A stretch of 50,921 nt of DNA from Deltaproteobacteria bacterium (GTDB lineage: Bacteria; Myxococcota_A; Polyangia; Haliangiales; Haliangiaceae). A model generated the notes under the pieces. It worked only from the letters and a program-made list of their open reading frames with translations, was not told the origin of the DNA and did not search any database. The DNA lies in assembly GCA_013813765.1 (NCBI GenBank), contig JACCRC010000491.1, positions 1 through 50,921 of the forward strand, given 5' to 3'. The position numbers and the translations under genes are program-made. The number at the start of each line of letters is the position of its first letter. Position 1 is the first letter of the stretch. This document shows, piece after piece, positions 8,774 to 17,731 of this stretch.

Positions 8774-8777
<4 letters not shown>
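7290..8777 (+). CDS. pncB: Nicotinate phosphoribosyltransferase
   Basis: A 495-residue cytosolic enzyme that joins nicotinate and PRPP, with ATP hydrolysis, to make nicotinate mononucleotide in NAD salvage. Family marks are [11 protein letters not shown] near the N terminus, [38 protein letters not shown] and the GVGT loop near residue 328. The length fits the long bacterial form. The GTG start has no ribosome binding site; a -10-like TACACT sits 6 nt upstream, suggesting a nearly leaderless message. Its stop overlaps the prs start (ATGA), making it the first gene of the pncB-prs-nadE-nrtR run and probably NrtR-controlled. Confidence 0.93.
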
Positions 8778-9697
<920 letters not shown>

Positions 9698-9705
9698 GTC
9701 CTCCC

Positions 9706-11745
9706 ATGAGACTCGTCAAAGTCGCCGTCGCCTGCGTCAACCAGACCCCGTTCGCGTGGGATGAAAACTTCGCGCACCTCAAGATGGCGGTCGAGCACGC
9801 CCGGGCGGAGGGCGCGACGCTGCTCTGCTTGCCCGAGCTCGCGATCACCGGCTACGGCTGCGAGGACGCGTTCTTCATGGACGGCCTGCAGGACACCGCG
9901 TTCGAGCAGCTCGAGCAGCTCGCCGCGATGACCCACGGCATGGCCGTCTCGGTCGGCTTGCCCGTCTATCACGAGAAGGCGCTCTACAACGCCGCCGCAC
10001 TGCTCGCCGACGGCCAGATCGTCGGCTTCGCCGCGAAGCAGTTCCTCGCGGGCGACGGCATCCACTACGAGCCGCGCTGGTTCAAGGCGTGGCCCGCCGG
10101 CGAGGTCGACGTGCTCGAGCGCACGCAGCCCGATGGCTCGATCAAGCGCTATCCGATCGGCGACCTCCTGTTCGATCTCGGCGACGTCCGCGTCGGCTTC
10201 GAGATCTGCGAGGACGCGTGGGTCGCGAATCGCCCCGGCACGGATCTGTCGCTGCGCGGCGCGGACATCCTGTGCAACCCGTCGGCGAGCCACTTCGCAT
10301 TCGACAAGTTCACCGTGCGCCAGCGGTTCGTGATCGAGGGCTCGCGCGCGTACGGCGTCGCGTACCTCTACGCGAACCTCATGGGGAACGAGGCCGGCCG
10401 GATCATCTACGACGGCGGCGGCATGATCGCGTCGGGTGGCGAGCTGCTCGCACGCGGGCGCCGGTTCTCGTTTCACGACGTCGAGCTGTCGACCGCGATC
10501 ATCGACATCGACGGCAATCGCCGCGAGCAGGCGCGTCGCGGCAGTCACCGGCCTCGCCACGACGCCGAGGATCAAGTCATCGAGTTCCCGTTCGTGTGGC
10601 CCGCGCGCAAGCCGGAGCAGCCGCAGAAGATCGCACTGTCGTGGGAGGACCGCGCGAGCGTGCGCGAGGAGGAGTTCGCCCGCGCCGTCGCGCTCGGCCT
10701 CTGGGACTACCTGCGGAAGAGCCGCGCGCAGGGTTACGTCGTGTCGCTGTCCGGCGGTGCGGATTCCGCTGCGTGTGCCGTGCTCGTCGCGCTCGCCGTG
10801 CAGATGGCGTTCGCGGAGCTCGGTCCCGGCGGCGTGCGCCAGCACCTACCGACGTGCCGCCGGCTCGCCGAGATCATCGAGCGCGGCGGCGGTGCGACCG
10901 AGGCGGTCGGCGCGCTGCTCGCGTGCGCATATCAGCCCACCGAGAACTCGGGGCCGGTCACGCGCAACGCGGCGGAGCAGGTCGCGAAGGCGGTCGGCTC
11001 CGAGTTCCACATCATCGACATCGACGCGCAGTACAAGCAGTACATCAAGTCGCTCGAGACGGCGCTCGGCCGCAAGCTGAGCTGGGAGCAGGACGACATC
11101 GCGCTGCAGAACATCCAGGCGCGCGTGCGGTCCCCGTCGATCTGGATGCTCGCAAATCTGAAGGGCGCGGTCCTCATCACCACGTCGAACCGCTCCGAGG
11201 CGGCCGTCGGCTACGCGACGATGGACGGCGATACGTCCGGTGGGCTCGCGCCGCTGGGCGGTATCGACAAGACGTATCTGCGCCAGTGGTTGGTGTGGAT
11301 GGAGACGAAGGGTCCCGTCGGTCACGAGCCGGTTGCCGCGCTTCGCTTCATTAACCAGCAGCAGCCGACCGCCGAGCTGCGGCCTGCCGCCCAGAACAAG
11401 GGTGTCGCGCAGACCGACGAGGCGGACCTCATGCCGTACGACTTCCTCGAGGCGGTCGAGGACTCCTCGATCCGCGACAAGCACACGCCTCTTCAGGTGC
11501 TCCAGGAGCTCCTGCCGCGCTACCCGCAGCACTCGCCGGTGCAGATCGCCCAGTGGATCGAGCGGTTCTTCCGGCTGTGGTGTCGCAACCAGTGGAAGCG
11601 CGAGCGGCTAGCGCCCGCGTTTCACCTCGACGATCGCAACGTCGATCCGCGCTCGTGGTGCCGCTTCCCGATCGTGTCTGGCAACTTCGAGCGCGAGCTC
11701 GCCGAGCTCCGCAGCTATGTCGCATCGGGGGCCGCCGACCGATGA
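9706..11745 (+). CDS. nadE: Glutamine-dependent NAD+ synthetase
   Basis: A 679-residue two-domain enzyme that converts nicotinate adenine dinucleotide to NAD+ using ATP and ammonia from glutamine. Residues 1 to about 290 are the CN-hydrolase glutaminase domain with the triad Glu44 (L-P-E-L-A-I-T-G-Y), Lys111 (K-Q-F-L-A-G-D) and Cys168 (E-I-C-E-D-A-W). The C-terminal synthetase domain has the ATP-pyrophosphatase loop S-G-G-A-D-S at 349-354 and T-T-S-N-R-S-E near 490. Length matches the long glutamine-dependent class. The gene begins 8 bp after prs with AGG upstream, and its stop overlaps the nrtR start. Confidence 0.94.
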   Translation: MRLVKVAVACVNQTPFAWDENFAHLKMAVEHARAEGATLLCLPELAITGYGCEDAFFMDGLQDTAFEQLEQLAAMTHGMAVSVGLPVYHEKALYNAAALLADGQIVGFAAKQFLAGDGIHYEPRWFKAWPAGEVDVLERTQPDGSIKRYPIGDLLFDLGDVRVGFEICEDAWVANRPGTDLSLRGADILCNPSASHFAFDKFTVRQRFVIEGSRAYGVAYLYANLMGNEAGRIIYDGGGMIASGGELLARGRRFSFHDVELSTAIIDIDGNRREQARRGSHRPRHDAEDQVIEFPFVWPARKPEQPQKIALSWEDRASVREEEFARAVALGLWDYLRKSRAQGYVVSLSGGADSAACAVLVALAVQMAFAELGPGGVRQHLPTCRRLAEIIERGGGATEAVGALLACAYQPTENSGPVTRNAAEQVAKAVGSEFHIIDIDAQYKQYIKSLETALGRKLSWEQDDIALQNIQARVRSPSIWMLANLKGAVLITTSNRSEAAVGYATMDGDTSGGLAPLGGIDKTYLRQWLVWMETKGPVGHEPVAALRFINQQQPTAELRPAAQNKGVAQTDEADLMPYDFLEAVEDSSIRDKHTPLQVLQELLPRYPQHSPVQIAQWIERFFRLWCRNQWKRERLAPAFHLDDRNVDPRSWCRFPIVSGNFERELAELRSYVASGAADR

Positions 11746-12431
11746 GCCACACGTACGAGTATCCACGCGCTGCGCTCGCCGTGGACTGCGTCGTGTTCGG
11801 GCTCGACGAGACCGATCTGAAGGTGCTCCTGATCCAGCGCAAGCTGCAGCCGTTCCAGCACGCGTGGGCTCTTCCCGGCGGCTTCGTGCGCATGGACGAG
11901 ACGATCGATAACGCCGCGCGCCGCGAGCTCGAGGAAGAGGCCGGCGTCAGCGACGTGTACCTCGAGCAGCTCTACACGTTCGGCGCGATGCATCGTGATC
12001 CGCGAGAGCGCGTCGTGACCGTGGCGTATTATGCGCTCGCGAAGCTCAGTGACCATCGAATCCGCGCCGCGACCGACGCCATGGGAGTCGGCTGGTTCGC
12101 GCTCGATGCGCTCCCGAAGCTCGCGTTCGATCACTCCGAGATTGTCTCGCGTGCTCACGAGCGCCTGCGCGGCAAGGTGCGTTATGCGCCCGTGGGCTTC
12201 GAGCTGCTCCCGCCGCGGTTCTCGCTCACCCAGCTGCAGCGTCTGTACGAGATCATCCTCGGCACGGAGCTCGACAAGCGGAACTTCCGGAAGAAGATCC
12301 TGTCCCTCGACCTCATCGTCGAGACCGACGAGGTGGAGCAGGGTGTGCGACATCGCGCCGCGCGCCTGTATCGCTTCGATCGGCGCAAGTACGACCGTCT
12401 GGCCAAGCAAGGCTTCGAGCTCTCGATCTAA
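11742..12431 (+). CDS. nrtR: NrtR-type Nudix-domain transcriptional regulator of NAD metabolism
   Basis: A 229-residue protein with an N-terminal Nudix domain (about 8-145) and a C-terminal winged-helix region (about 150-229), the architecture of the NrtR repressor family, which responds to ADP-ribose-type ligands and controls NAD biosynthesis genes. The Nudix box G-x5-E-x7-R-E-L-x-E-E-x-G-V is fully intact at 47-69, although several characterised NrtR proteins have lost catalysis. The C-terminal part has [11 protein letters not shown] and F-R-K-K-I-L, typical of the family's DNA-binding half. The ATG overlaps the nadE stop (ATGA). Its likely target is the palindrome at 7267-7283, giving autoregulation of the operon. 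Confidence 0.9.
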   Translation: MSHTYEYPRAALAVDCVVFGLDETDLKVLLIQRKLQPFQHAWALPGGFVRMDETIDNAARRELEEEAGVSDVYLEQLYTFGAMHRDPRERVVTVAYYALAKLSDHRIRAATDAMGVGWFALDALPKLAFDHSEIVSRAHERLRGKVRYAPVGFELLPPRFSLTQLQRLYEIILGTELDKRNFRKKILSLDLIVETDEVEQGVRHRAARLYRFDRRKYDRLAKQGFELSI

Positions 12432-12434
12432 GAT
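12429..12434 (+). promoter_or_regulatory. -10-like TAAGAT before pncA
   Basis: The hexamer overlaps the nrtR stop and lies 6 nt before the pncA ATG. No ribosome binding site is present, so pncA may have its own, leaderless transcript in addition to read-through from the operon. Confidence 0.4.
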
Positions 12435-12440
12435 GCGTGT

Positions 12441-13058
12441 ATGCGCGCGCTAGTCCTCGTCGACCTGCAGTACGACTTCTGCCCGGGCGGTGCGCTAGCG
12501 GTGGCGCGTGGTGATGAGACCATTCCGATCGCGAGCCGGCTGATGCCGCACTTCTCGACGATCGTCGCGACGCAGGACTGGCACCCGCCGGGTCACAAGA
12601 GCTTCGCGATGAACAACCCGGGCACGAAAGAGGGCGACGTCATCGACCTCGGCAACACACGGCAGGTGATGTGGCCCGCGCACTGCGTGCAGAACACCCA
12701 CGGCGCGGAGCTGCACGCCGGCCTCGACCGCAGCAAGATCACCGAGGTGTTTCAGAAGGGCACCGATCCGCAGCTCGACAGCTACAGCGGGTTCTTCGAC
12801 AACGGCCACACCAAGGCAACGGGCCTCGCGCAATGGCTCAGCGAGCGCTGGGTCAAGCAGCTCTATATCCTCGGCCTCGCGACCGACTTCTGCGTGAAGG
12901 CCACCGCGCTCGACGCTCGCCAGCTCGGGTTCGACGTGTTCCTCGTCGAGGACGGCTGCCGAGGCGTGGAGCTAAGGCCAGGCGATAGCGAGCGGGCGGT
13001 CGCGGAGATGAGGGGGAGGGGCGTGGCGATCGTCGAGAGCGGCGCGATCGGCGCGTGA
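12441..13058 (+). CDS. pncA: Nicotinamidase
   Basis: A 205-residue cytosolic hydrolase of the isochorismatase-like fold that deamidates nicotinamide to nicotinate, the substrate of PncB. The catalytic triad is visible: Asp8 (V-D-L-Q-Y-D-F), Lys106 (F-Q-K-G) and Cys151 (T-D-F-C-V-K). The metal site is represented by the D-W-H-P-P-G-H segment near residue 50. Length is normal. It begins 9 bp after nrtR with no ribosome binding site; TAAGAT lies 6 nt before the ATG. Together with pncB, prs and nadE it gives the deamidating salvage route; nadD is missing locally and must be elsewhere. Confidence 0.93.
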   Translation: MRALVLVDLQYDFCPGGALAVARGDETIPIASRLMPHFSTIVATQDWHPPGHKSFAMNNPGTKEGDVIDLGNTRQVMWPAHCVQNTHGAELHAGLDRSKITEVFQKGTDPQLDSYSGFFDNGHTKATGLAQWLSERWVKQLYILGLATDFCVKATALDARQLGFDVFLVEDGCRGVELRPGDSERAVAEMRGRGVAIVESGAIGA

Positions 13059-13159
13059 TCTCGACTGATTCTCGCCGTTAACGCTCGGCCGCCTGTACCG
13101 TCTTTGTAAGGGATGCGGCAGCCACGCGCCACTCGCGCAGCGAGACCCGTTACCGGGCC

Positions 13160-13741
13160 ATGCTGAGCTTCGTCCGCCTCATCGCTGCCGTCGCGTTCGT
13201 TCCTCCTCCGGTGCAAGAGCTTGCGGCGGTGGTGACCGCGGCGCGTCGCGGTGATCGCGCGGCGTTCGCGGAGCTGTATCGGCGATTCTCGCGGGCGGTC
13301 CACGGCGTGGTGCTCGCGCGCGTCCAGTATCGCGATGCTGCCGACCTCGTGCAGGAGACGTTCGCGATCGCGCTCGAGCGGTTACCTCAGCTCGGCGACG
13401 TCGCCGCGTTCCCGGGCTGGCTGCTCGCGATCGCTCGCAACCGATCGATCGATCACGTGCGCGGGCAGAAGCCGACCGACGAGCTCTCGGATCTGCCGGT
13501 CGAGGCATCGCGCTCTGCAGAGGTCGCGCAGGTCCTGACCGCGCTTCGTACGCTCCCCGATGCGTACCAGGAGACGATGATCCTCCGCCTGATCGAGGGC
13601 ATGTCGGGTCCGGAGATCGCGGAGCAGACCGGACTGTCGCCGGGCTCGGTGCGTGTCAATCTGCATCGCGGGATGAAGCTGTTGCGCGAGCGCCTCGGCA
13701 TCGTCCCGAGCGGAGAGGAGGCCGATGAGCAAGCCGGATGA
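13160..13741 (+). CDS. ECF-type RNA polymerase sigma factor
   Basis: A 193-residue sigma-70 family protein with region 2 (D-R-A-A-F-A-E-L-Y to S-I-D-H-V-R-G) and region 4 (L-P-D-A-Y-Q-E-T-M-I-L-R to R-G-M-K-L-L-R-E-R-L) but no regions 1 or 3, as expected for the extracytoplasmic-function group. The hydrophobic first 17 residues are unusual; GTG at 13211-13213 is an equally good start and would give a more typical N terminus. It overlaps the next gene by 17 bp, and that gene encodes a membrane FecR-domain protein, the likely regulator of this sigma factor. The target genes are unknown. Confidence 0.88.
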   Translation: MLSFVRLIAAVAFVPPPVQELAAVVTAARRGDRAAFAELYRRFSRAVHGVVLARVQYRDAADLVQETFAIALERLPQLGDVAAFPGWLLAIARNRSIDHVRGQKPTDELSDLPVEASRSAEVAQVLTALRTLPDAYQETMILRLIEGMSGPEIAEQTGLSPGSVRVNLHRGMKLLRERLGIVPSGEEADEQAG

Positions 13742-14720
13742 CTATCTGTGGGATCGATCGGGTCCCGCCGATCCGGACGTGCAGCGGCTCGAAGAGCTGA
13801 TGTCACCGCTCGCGCACGATCGCCCGCTCGACGAGCTGCGGATGAAGCGGCCGAAGCGGCGTGCTCCCTGGATCGCGGGCATCGCGGTCGCGGTCGCGGC
13901 GGCGGCCGTGCTCGTGCTGTGGCTCCGCACGCGGTCCTCGGCTCCTTGCAGTGGCGACGACGGCTTCGCGTTCACCGCGAAGGGCGGCACGGTGGGCTGT
14001 AACGATGGCACGGTGGCGAGCGGGAGGCTGCCGGTCGGTGGAACGCTCGACACCGGCACCGCGTCCGCGCAGATCGTGATCGCGGCGATCGGGACCGCAG
14101 AGCTCGCGCCGGGCACCCGGATCCGGCTCGATGTCAGCGTGGAGAACAAGCGACAGCAGCTGCATCTCGAGCACGGGCGCATGCACGCGCGTGTGACCGC
14201 GCCGCCGCGGATCTTCGCGATCACCACACCGAGCACCGGCGTCACCGATCTCGGGTGCGAGTACACGGTCGAGATCGACGCGAAGGGGAAGGGCTGGATC
14301 GAAGTCCAGTCGGGACGCGTCGAGCTCGAGACCTCGGCGCCTGCGGTGATCGTCGCTCCCGCGTGCACCACCGCGCGGATGCGGGAGGGGAAGCAGCCAA
14401 GCGTGCCGACATACACCGGCGCGACGCCCGCGCTGCGCGCCGCAGTCATCGACTTCGAGGACGGCAAGGCCGGTGCGCTTGCGCGCGTGCTCGAGCTCGC
14501 CACCAAGGATGATGCGATCACGCTCGCAACGCTCGCCGTGCTGGGCGCTGACCGCGAGCTCGTGCTGAGCCGCCTCGCCGTGCTCAGCCCCCCGCCCGGC
14601 GGGATCACCATCCGCGATGCCGTGGCGAATGCCGCCGTGCTCGAGAAGTGGCGCGAGGACATCATCTTGGGGATGGTCGTCGCGAGCCTCGAGTACGACG
14701 GGAAGTGCCCCCAGAACTAG
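13725..14720 (+). CDS. FecR-domain membrane protein, probable anti-sigma partner
   Basis: A 331-residue protein. The cytoplasmic N terminus begins D-Y-L-W-D-R-S-G and continues with D-x-x-V-x-x-L-E-x-L-M, a short pattern I associate with myxobacterial anti-sigma proteins. One membrane segment lies at about 46-66. The periplasmic part (about 100-220) is a FecR-like beta domain (G-T-R-I-R-L-D-V, H-L-E-H-G-R-M-H-A, T-P-S-T-G-V-T-D-L-G-C-E-Y). The last 100 residues are helical. The 17-bp overlap with the ECF gene implies coupled translation and a sigma/anti-sigma pair that senses an envelope signal. No TonB receptor lies directly downstream, so a classic iron-citrate system is not indicated. Confidence 0.8.
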   Translation: MSKPDDYLWDRSGPADPDVQRLEELMSPLAHDRPLDELRMKRPKRRAPWIAGIAVAVAAAAVLVLWLRTRSSAPCSGDDGFAFTAKGGTVGCNDGTVASGRLPVGGTLDTGTASAQIVIAAIGTAELAPGTRIRLDVSVENKRQQLHLEHGRMHARVTAPPRIFAITTPSTGVTDLGCEYTVEIDAKGKGWIEVQSGRVELETSAPAVIVAPACTTARMREGKQPSVPTYTGATPALRAAVIDFEDGKAGALARVLELATKDDAITLATLAVLGADRELVLSRLAVLSPPPGGITIRDAVANAAVLEKWREDIILGMVVASLEYDGKCPQN

Positions 14721-14821
14721 GCGGCGCCGCACAGCGTGCACGGGCGCACGGAGAACGTGGAGAAACCTGCGTTGTTGTGCGGATCTGGGTGATGGCACGC
14801 GCAGTGCTGGTAAGTCTGGGC

Positions 14822-15133
14822 ATGAAGCCCCAAGACCCGAGCAAGGACCCGAACCAGGGCGAAGGAGACAAGCTCTCCGCACGCCACTACAACTCGGAGG
14901 TCCACGACTTCGTCGCTGAAGGCAAGGTCGAGGACGCCGCGCGCGAAGCCGCGGAGTTCGTCGAAGCCGAGCCTGCAGAGGCGAAGCGCGCCGAGCAACG
15001 CGCGAAGCGTGGACCCAACCCGACCAAGGTCTCGGTCGACGAGCTCGTCGCGAAGGGCCGATCGGTCATCGACCGCGTGCGTCCGATCGTCGAGCGTGCC
15101 GTTGACCGCGTCAAATCTCGTTTTTCCAAGTAA
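14822..15133 (+). CDS. Small charged protein of unknown function, stress-type
   Basis: A 103-residue hydrophilic protein. The N terminus (D-P-N-Q-G-E-G-D-K-L-S-A-R-H-Y-N, then F-V-A-E-G-K-V-E-D-A-A-R-E-A-A) matches a pattern I know from small unassigned proteobacterial proteins often found near stress genes. The C-terminal half is basic and helical. ATG at 14822 is preferred over upstream in-frame starts because the family pattern begins just after it. It is followed 24 bp later by a GlsB/YeaQ-type gene, which supports a stress or envelope role. Function unproven. Confidence 0.65.
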   Translation: MKPQDPSKDPNQGEGDKLSARHYNSEVHDFVAEGKVEDAAREAAEFVEAEPAEAKRAEQRAKRGPNPTKVSVDELVAKGRSVIDRVRPIVERAVDRVKSRFSK

Positions 15134-15157
15134 CTCCAGCCTACAGGAACAAGAACC

Positions 15158-15418
15158 ATGTCGATTCTCATGACTCTCATCGTTGGTCTCGTCGTCGGTG
15201 CGCTCGCGAAGCTCGTCATGCCGGGTAAGGACCCGGGCGGCGCGATCGTCACCATCCTCCTTGGTGTCGCCGGTGCGTTCATCGCCGGAGTCCTCGGCAA
15301 GGCGCTGGGCTGGTACGAGGTCGGTGATGGCCCGGGCATCATCGCTTCCGTGATCGGCGCCGTGATCCTGCTGGCGATTTACCGCGCCGTGATCGGGCGG
15401 AATCGCCGGTTCGCGTGA
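15158..15418 (+). CDS. GlsB/YeaQ/YmgE-family stress response membrane protein
   Basis: An 86-residue, very hydrophobic protein with three membrane segments separated by Gly-rich turns. The pattern G-L-V-V-G-A-L-A-K-L-V-M-P-G-K-D-P-G-G near residues 11-29 is the hallmark of the transglycosylase-associated (GlsB) family, whose members are induced by stress but have no proven biochemical activity. Length is exactly typical. The gene lies between two small unknown genes with short gaps, forming a three-gene run. Confidence 0.88.
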   Translation: MSILMTLIVGLVVGALAKLVMPGKDPGGAIVTILLGVAGAFIAGVLGKALGWYEVGDGPGIIASVIGAVILLAIYRAVIGRNRRFA

Positions 15419-15429
15419 GGCAGGGCCCC

Positions 15430-15732
15430 ATGGCCACCGCCACACAGTCTGGCGTGGGGCACGAGCCCCACAACCCGGTTCGCGACGATCGAAAGCTCGC
15501 GCCGACCGAGGATCTGGATCGCGAGCCCGATGGGGTTCCCCACAACGTGGTGGGCCTCACCGCTTTGTTTTCTGTGATGCTCGCGCTGCTCGTCGGATTC
15601 ATGTTCGTGGCGGGCGGCACGATGGTGAAAGTGGCCGCGGTCGTTCTGGTGTTGATCGCAGTGCCCGTTCTCGTCGGTACGCTCCGCCGCAAAGCGGAGC
15701 GGGATCGCGACCACGCGCACCCGTCCCGGTGA
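15430..15732 (+). CDS. Small membrane protein with two transmembrane segments, unknown
   Basis: A 100-residue protein. Residues 1-40 are hydrophilic (H-N-P-V-R-D-D-R-K-L-A-P-T-E-D); two membrane segments follow at about 42-62 and 66-84, and the C terminus is basic. ATG 15430 has GAGG 9 nt upstream; a GTG at 15415 overlapping the previous stop is less likely. It belongs to the run with the GlsB-type gene and may share its stress regulation. No family recognised. Confidence 0.6.
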   Translation: MATATQSGVGHEPHNPVRDDRKLAPTEDLDREPDGVPHNVVGLTALFSVMLALLVGFMFVAGGTMVKVAAVVLVLIAVPVLVGTLRRKAERDRDHAHPSR

Positions 15733-15844
15733 TAGCGTGGGCGTTACGCGGCGCATCGAGCGCCTGCGCACGCCTTCCCCCTAAGCCTTCCGCCTAGTTG
15801 GCGATGTCGGCGTAGGTACTGTTCTTGCGGAGGAGAGCGTCTCG

Positions 15845-17731
15845 ATGTTTGCGGCCCGGACTCTTCTCCTCCTCGCAACAGCCGGGCTCGTGGCCGGCTG
15901 TTCGAGCAGCAACTCGAGCTCCAGGCCCCGGCGGCCGGGAGACGAGAGGCTGAAGGCGATCCATTTCGAGGGCAACAAGCACCTCCGGGAGAAGACGCTC
16001 GTGACCGGCCTCGCCCTCCACCGCACCCTGAAGTACGGACGTGCTCCGGATCCGTACCTGATGTCGGTCGACGCGGAGCGCATCCGTGGCGAGTACCTAC
16101 GGCGCGGCTTCCTCGATGCCGACGTTCGGTCGCGTACCGATCGCAAGGGCGACGACACCACGGTGACCTACACCGTGGAAGAAGGCGTGCGCGCCACCAC
16201 GCGCGTGGTGATCAAGGGTTTGCCGCAGGACGTCCCGCCGGAGAACGTCCGCGCGGTCCTCGCGCTGAAGGATGGCGACCCGTTCAACTACGCCACGTAC
16301 GAGCTCGCGAAGGACCCGCTGAGGATCGTGGTCGAGGATGCGGGCTACGCGCACGTGCAGCTCGAGGCCGAGGTGATCGCCGATCGCGCGAATCACACCG
16401 CGGTGATCGCGCTCACGTACACGCCGGGTCCAAAGTCCGTGTTCGGAAAGGTCGAGATCACCGGCGTCGACGGCAAGCTCCGCGATGCGGTCGAGAGCCG
16501 CATGCAGCTCGCCCCGGGCCAGCCGTATTCCACCTCCGCGCTCGTGGCCTCGCAACAGCAGCTCTACGGGCTCGGGCGGTTCTCCACCGTGCGCGTCCAG
16601 CCGGTGAAGGAAGGCGGCCACTCGGTCATCGACGTGAAGGTCGATGTCGCGGAGGGCTCGAAGCGCGAGATCAAGCTTGGCATCGGCGCCGGTATGGACT
16701 CCGCGAGCTACGAGGCTCGTGCCCGCGCCGGCTACACGATCGTGGGCTGGCCGTTCCAGATGCACACGTTCTCGCTCGACCTGCGGCCCGCGTACGCGCG
16801 GCTCCGCGATACCGGCGAGTACGAGCCGCGCATCCGCGCCATCGCGCGCGACGAGCGCCAGGACCTGTTCTGGACGTACGCGCGAGGCATCGTCGAGGGC
16901 GGGTGGAACTACCTCGCGGTCGAGGCCTACACGAGCTACGGCCCGCGCGCGAAGCTCGGCTTCGAGACCCCGGTCAAGACCGACAAGGTCAAGCTGCGCC
17001 TCGGATGGAGCATCGAGCGTCTCCGCTTCCGTCGGATCAGCCCGCTGATCGACGAGGATCTGCAGGCGCGCATCGGCATCGGCCTCGACGAGATCCAGCA
17101 GGTCGGCGCGTACGAGCAGTCGGTGATCGTTGACCTCCGCGACCATCCGACCAACACGCGCTATGGCGTGTATGGCGAGGTCCGCGTCGCCGAGGGCACT
17201 CCTGCCGCCGGCGGCAAGTACAGCTACATTCAGCTCGTCCCCGAGCTCCGCGGGTACGTGCCGCTCGGTCCCGTGGTGTTCGCGGCGCGGGCGCGCTGGG
17301 GCCGGTTCTTCGGTCAGGACGTGCCGGCGACGGAGCGGTTCTTCTCTGGCGGATCCGTCAGCCAGCGTGGCTTCTCCGAGCGCCGGCTCGCGCCGCAGGT
17401 GCGCGGTGACGTGATGGGCACGACCACCGAGGTGCCGTATGGCGGCACATCGATGTTCGAGAGCGGCGTCGAGACGAGGTTCCCGATCATGAAGATCAAG
17501 GACATGCCGCTCGGCGGCGTGGTGTTCCTCGACGGCGCGGATGTCGTCGAGGAGCCCGCACGGCTCTCGCTCAGCAAGCTCCACCTGGCGTTGGGCTTCG
17601 GCCTTCGCCTGCACACGATCGTTGGACCGCTTCGCTTCGACTTCGGCTACCGCCTCAATCGCACGGGCGGGATGGAGCCCGCGCCCGACGACAAGTTTGC
17701 GTTTCACCTGAGCCTCGGTGAGGCGTTCTGA
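15845..17731 (+). CDS. tamA: TamA/BamA-like outer-membrane barrel protein with lipobox (copy 1)
   Basis: A 628-residue Omp85-family protein. The signal peptide ends L-V-A-G-C (Cys19), a good lipobox, followed by a Ser/Arg-rich linker. Residues about 35-280 form POTRA-like repeats (I-H-F-E-G-N-K-H-L, V-V-I-K-G-L-P, V-E-I-T-G-V-D-G, each followed by helices and an R-G-F or G-R-F turn). The C-terminal half is a beta barrel with the conserved loop-6 motif Q-R-G-F-S-E-R-R-L and the ending G-E-A-F. Together with the TamB gene that overlaps its stop (TGATG), it should help insert proteins or move lipid at the outer membrane. The start follows GGAGGAG. An Omp85 barrel that is also a lipoprotein is unusual. 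Confidence 0.85.
   Translation: MFAARTLLLLATAGLVAGCSSSNSSSRPRRPGDERLKAIHFEGNKHLREKTLVTGLALHRTLKYGRAPDPYLMSVDAERIRGEYLRRGFLDADVRSRTDRKGDDTTVTYTVEEGVRATTRVVIKGLPQDVPPENVRAVLALKDGDPFNYATYELAKDPLRIVVEDAGYAHVQLEAEVIADRANHTAVIALTYTPGPKSVFGKVEITGVDGKLRDAVESRMQLAPGQPYSTSALVASQQQLYGLGRFSTVRVQPVKEGGHSVIDVKVDVAEGSKREIKLGIGAGMDSASYEARARAGYTIVGWPFQMHTFSLDLRPAYARLRDTGEYEPRIRAIARDERQDLFWTYARGIVEGGWNYLAVEAYTSYGPRAKLGFETPVKTDKVKLRLGWSIERLRFRRISPLIDEDLQARIGIGLDEIQQVGAYEQSVIVDLRDHPTNTRYGVYGEVRVAEGTPAAGGKYSYIQLVPELRGYVPLGPVVFAARARWGRFFGQDVPATERFFSGGSVSQRGFSERRLAPQVRGDVMGTTTEVPYGGTSMFESGVETRFPIMKIKDMPLGGVVFLDGADVVEEPARLSLSKLHLALGFGLRLHTIVGPLRFDFGYRLNRTGGMEPAPDDKFAFHLSLGEAF

Noticed and set aside
15721-15780. Weak hairpin between the stress genes and the first tamA
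   Set aside because: Only a 5-bp GGCGC/GCGCC stem and no clear T-run; not enough to call a terminator.
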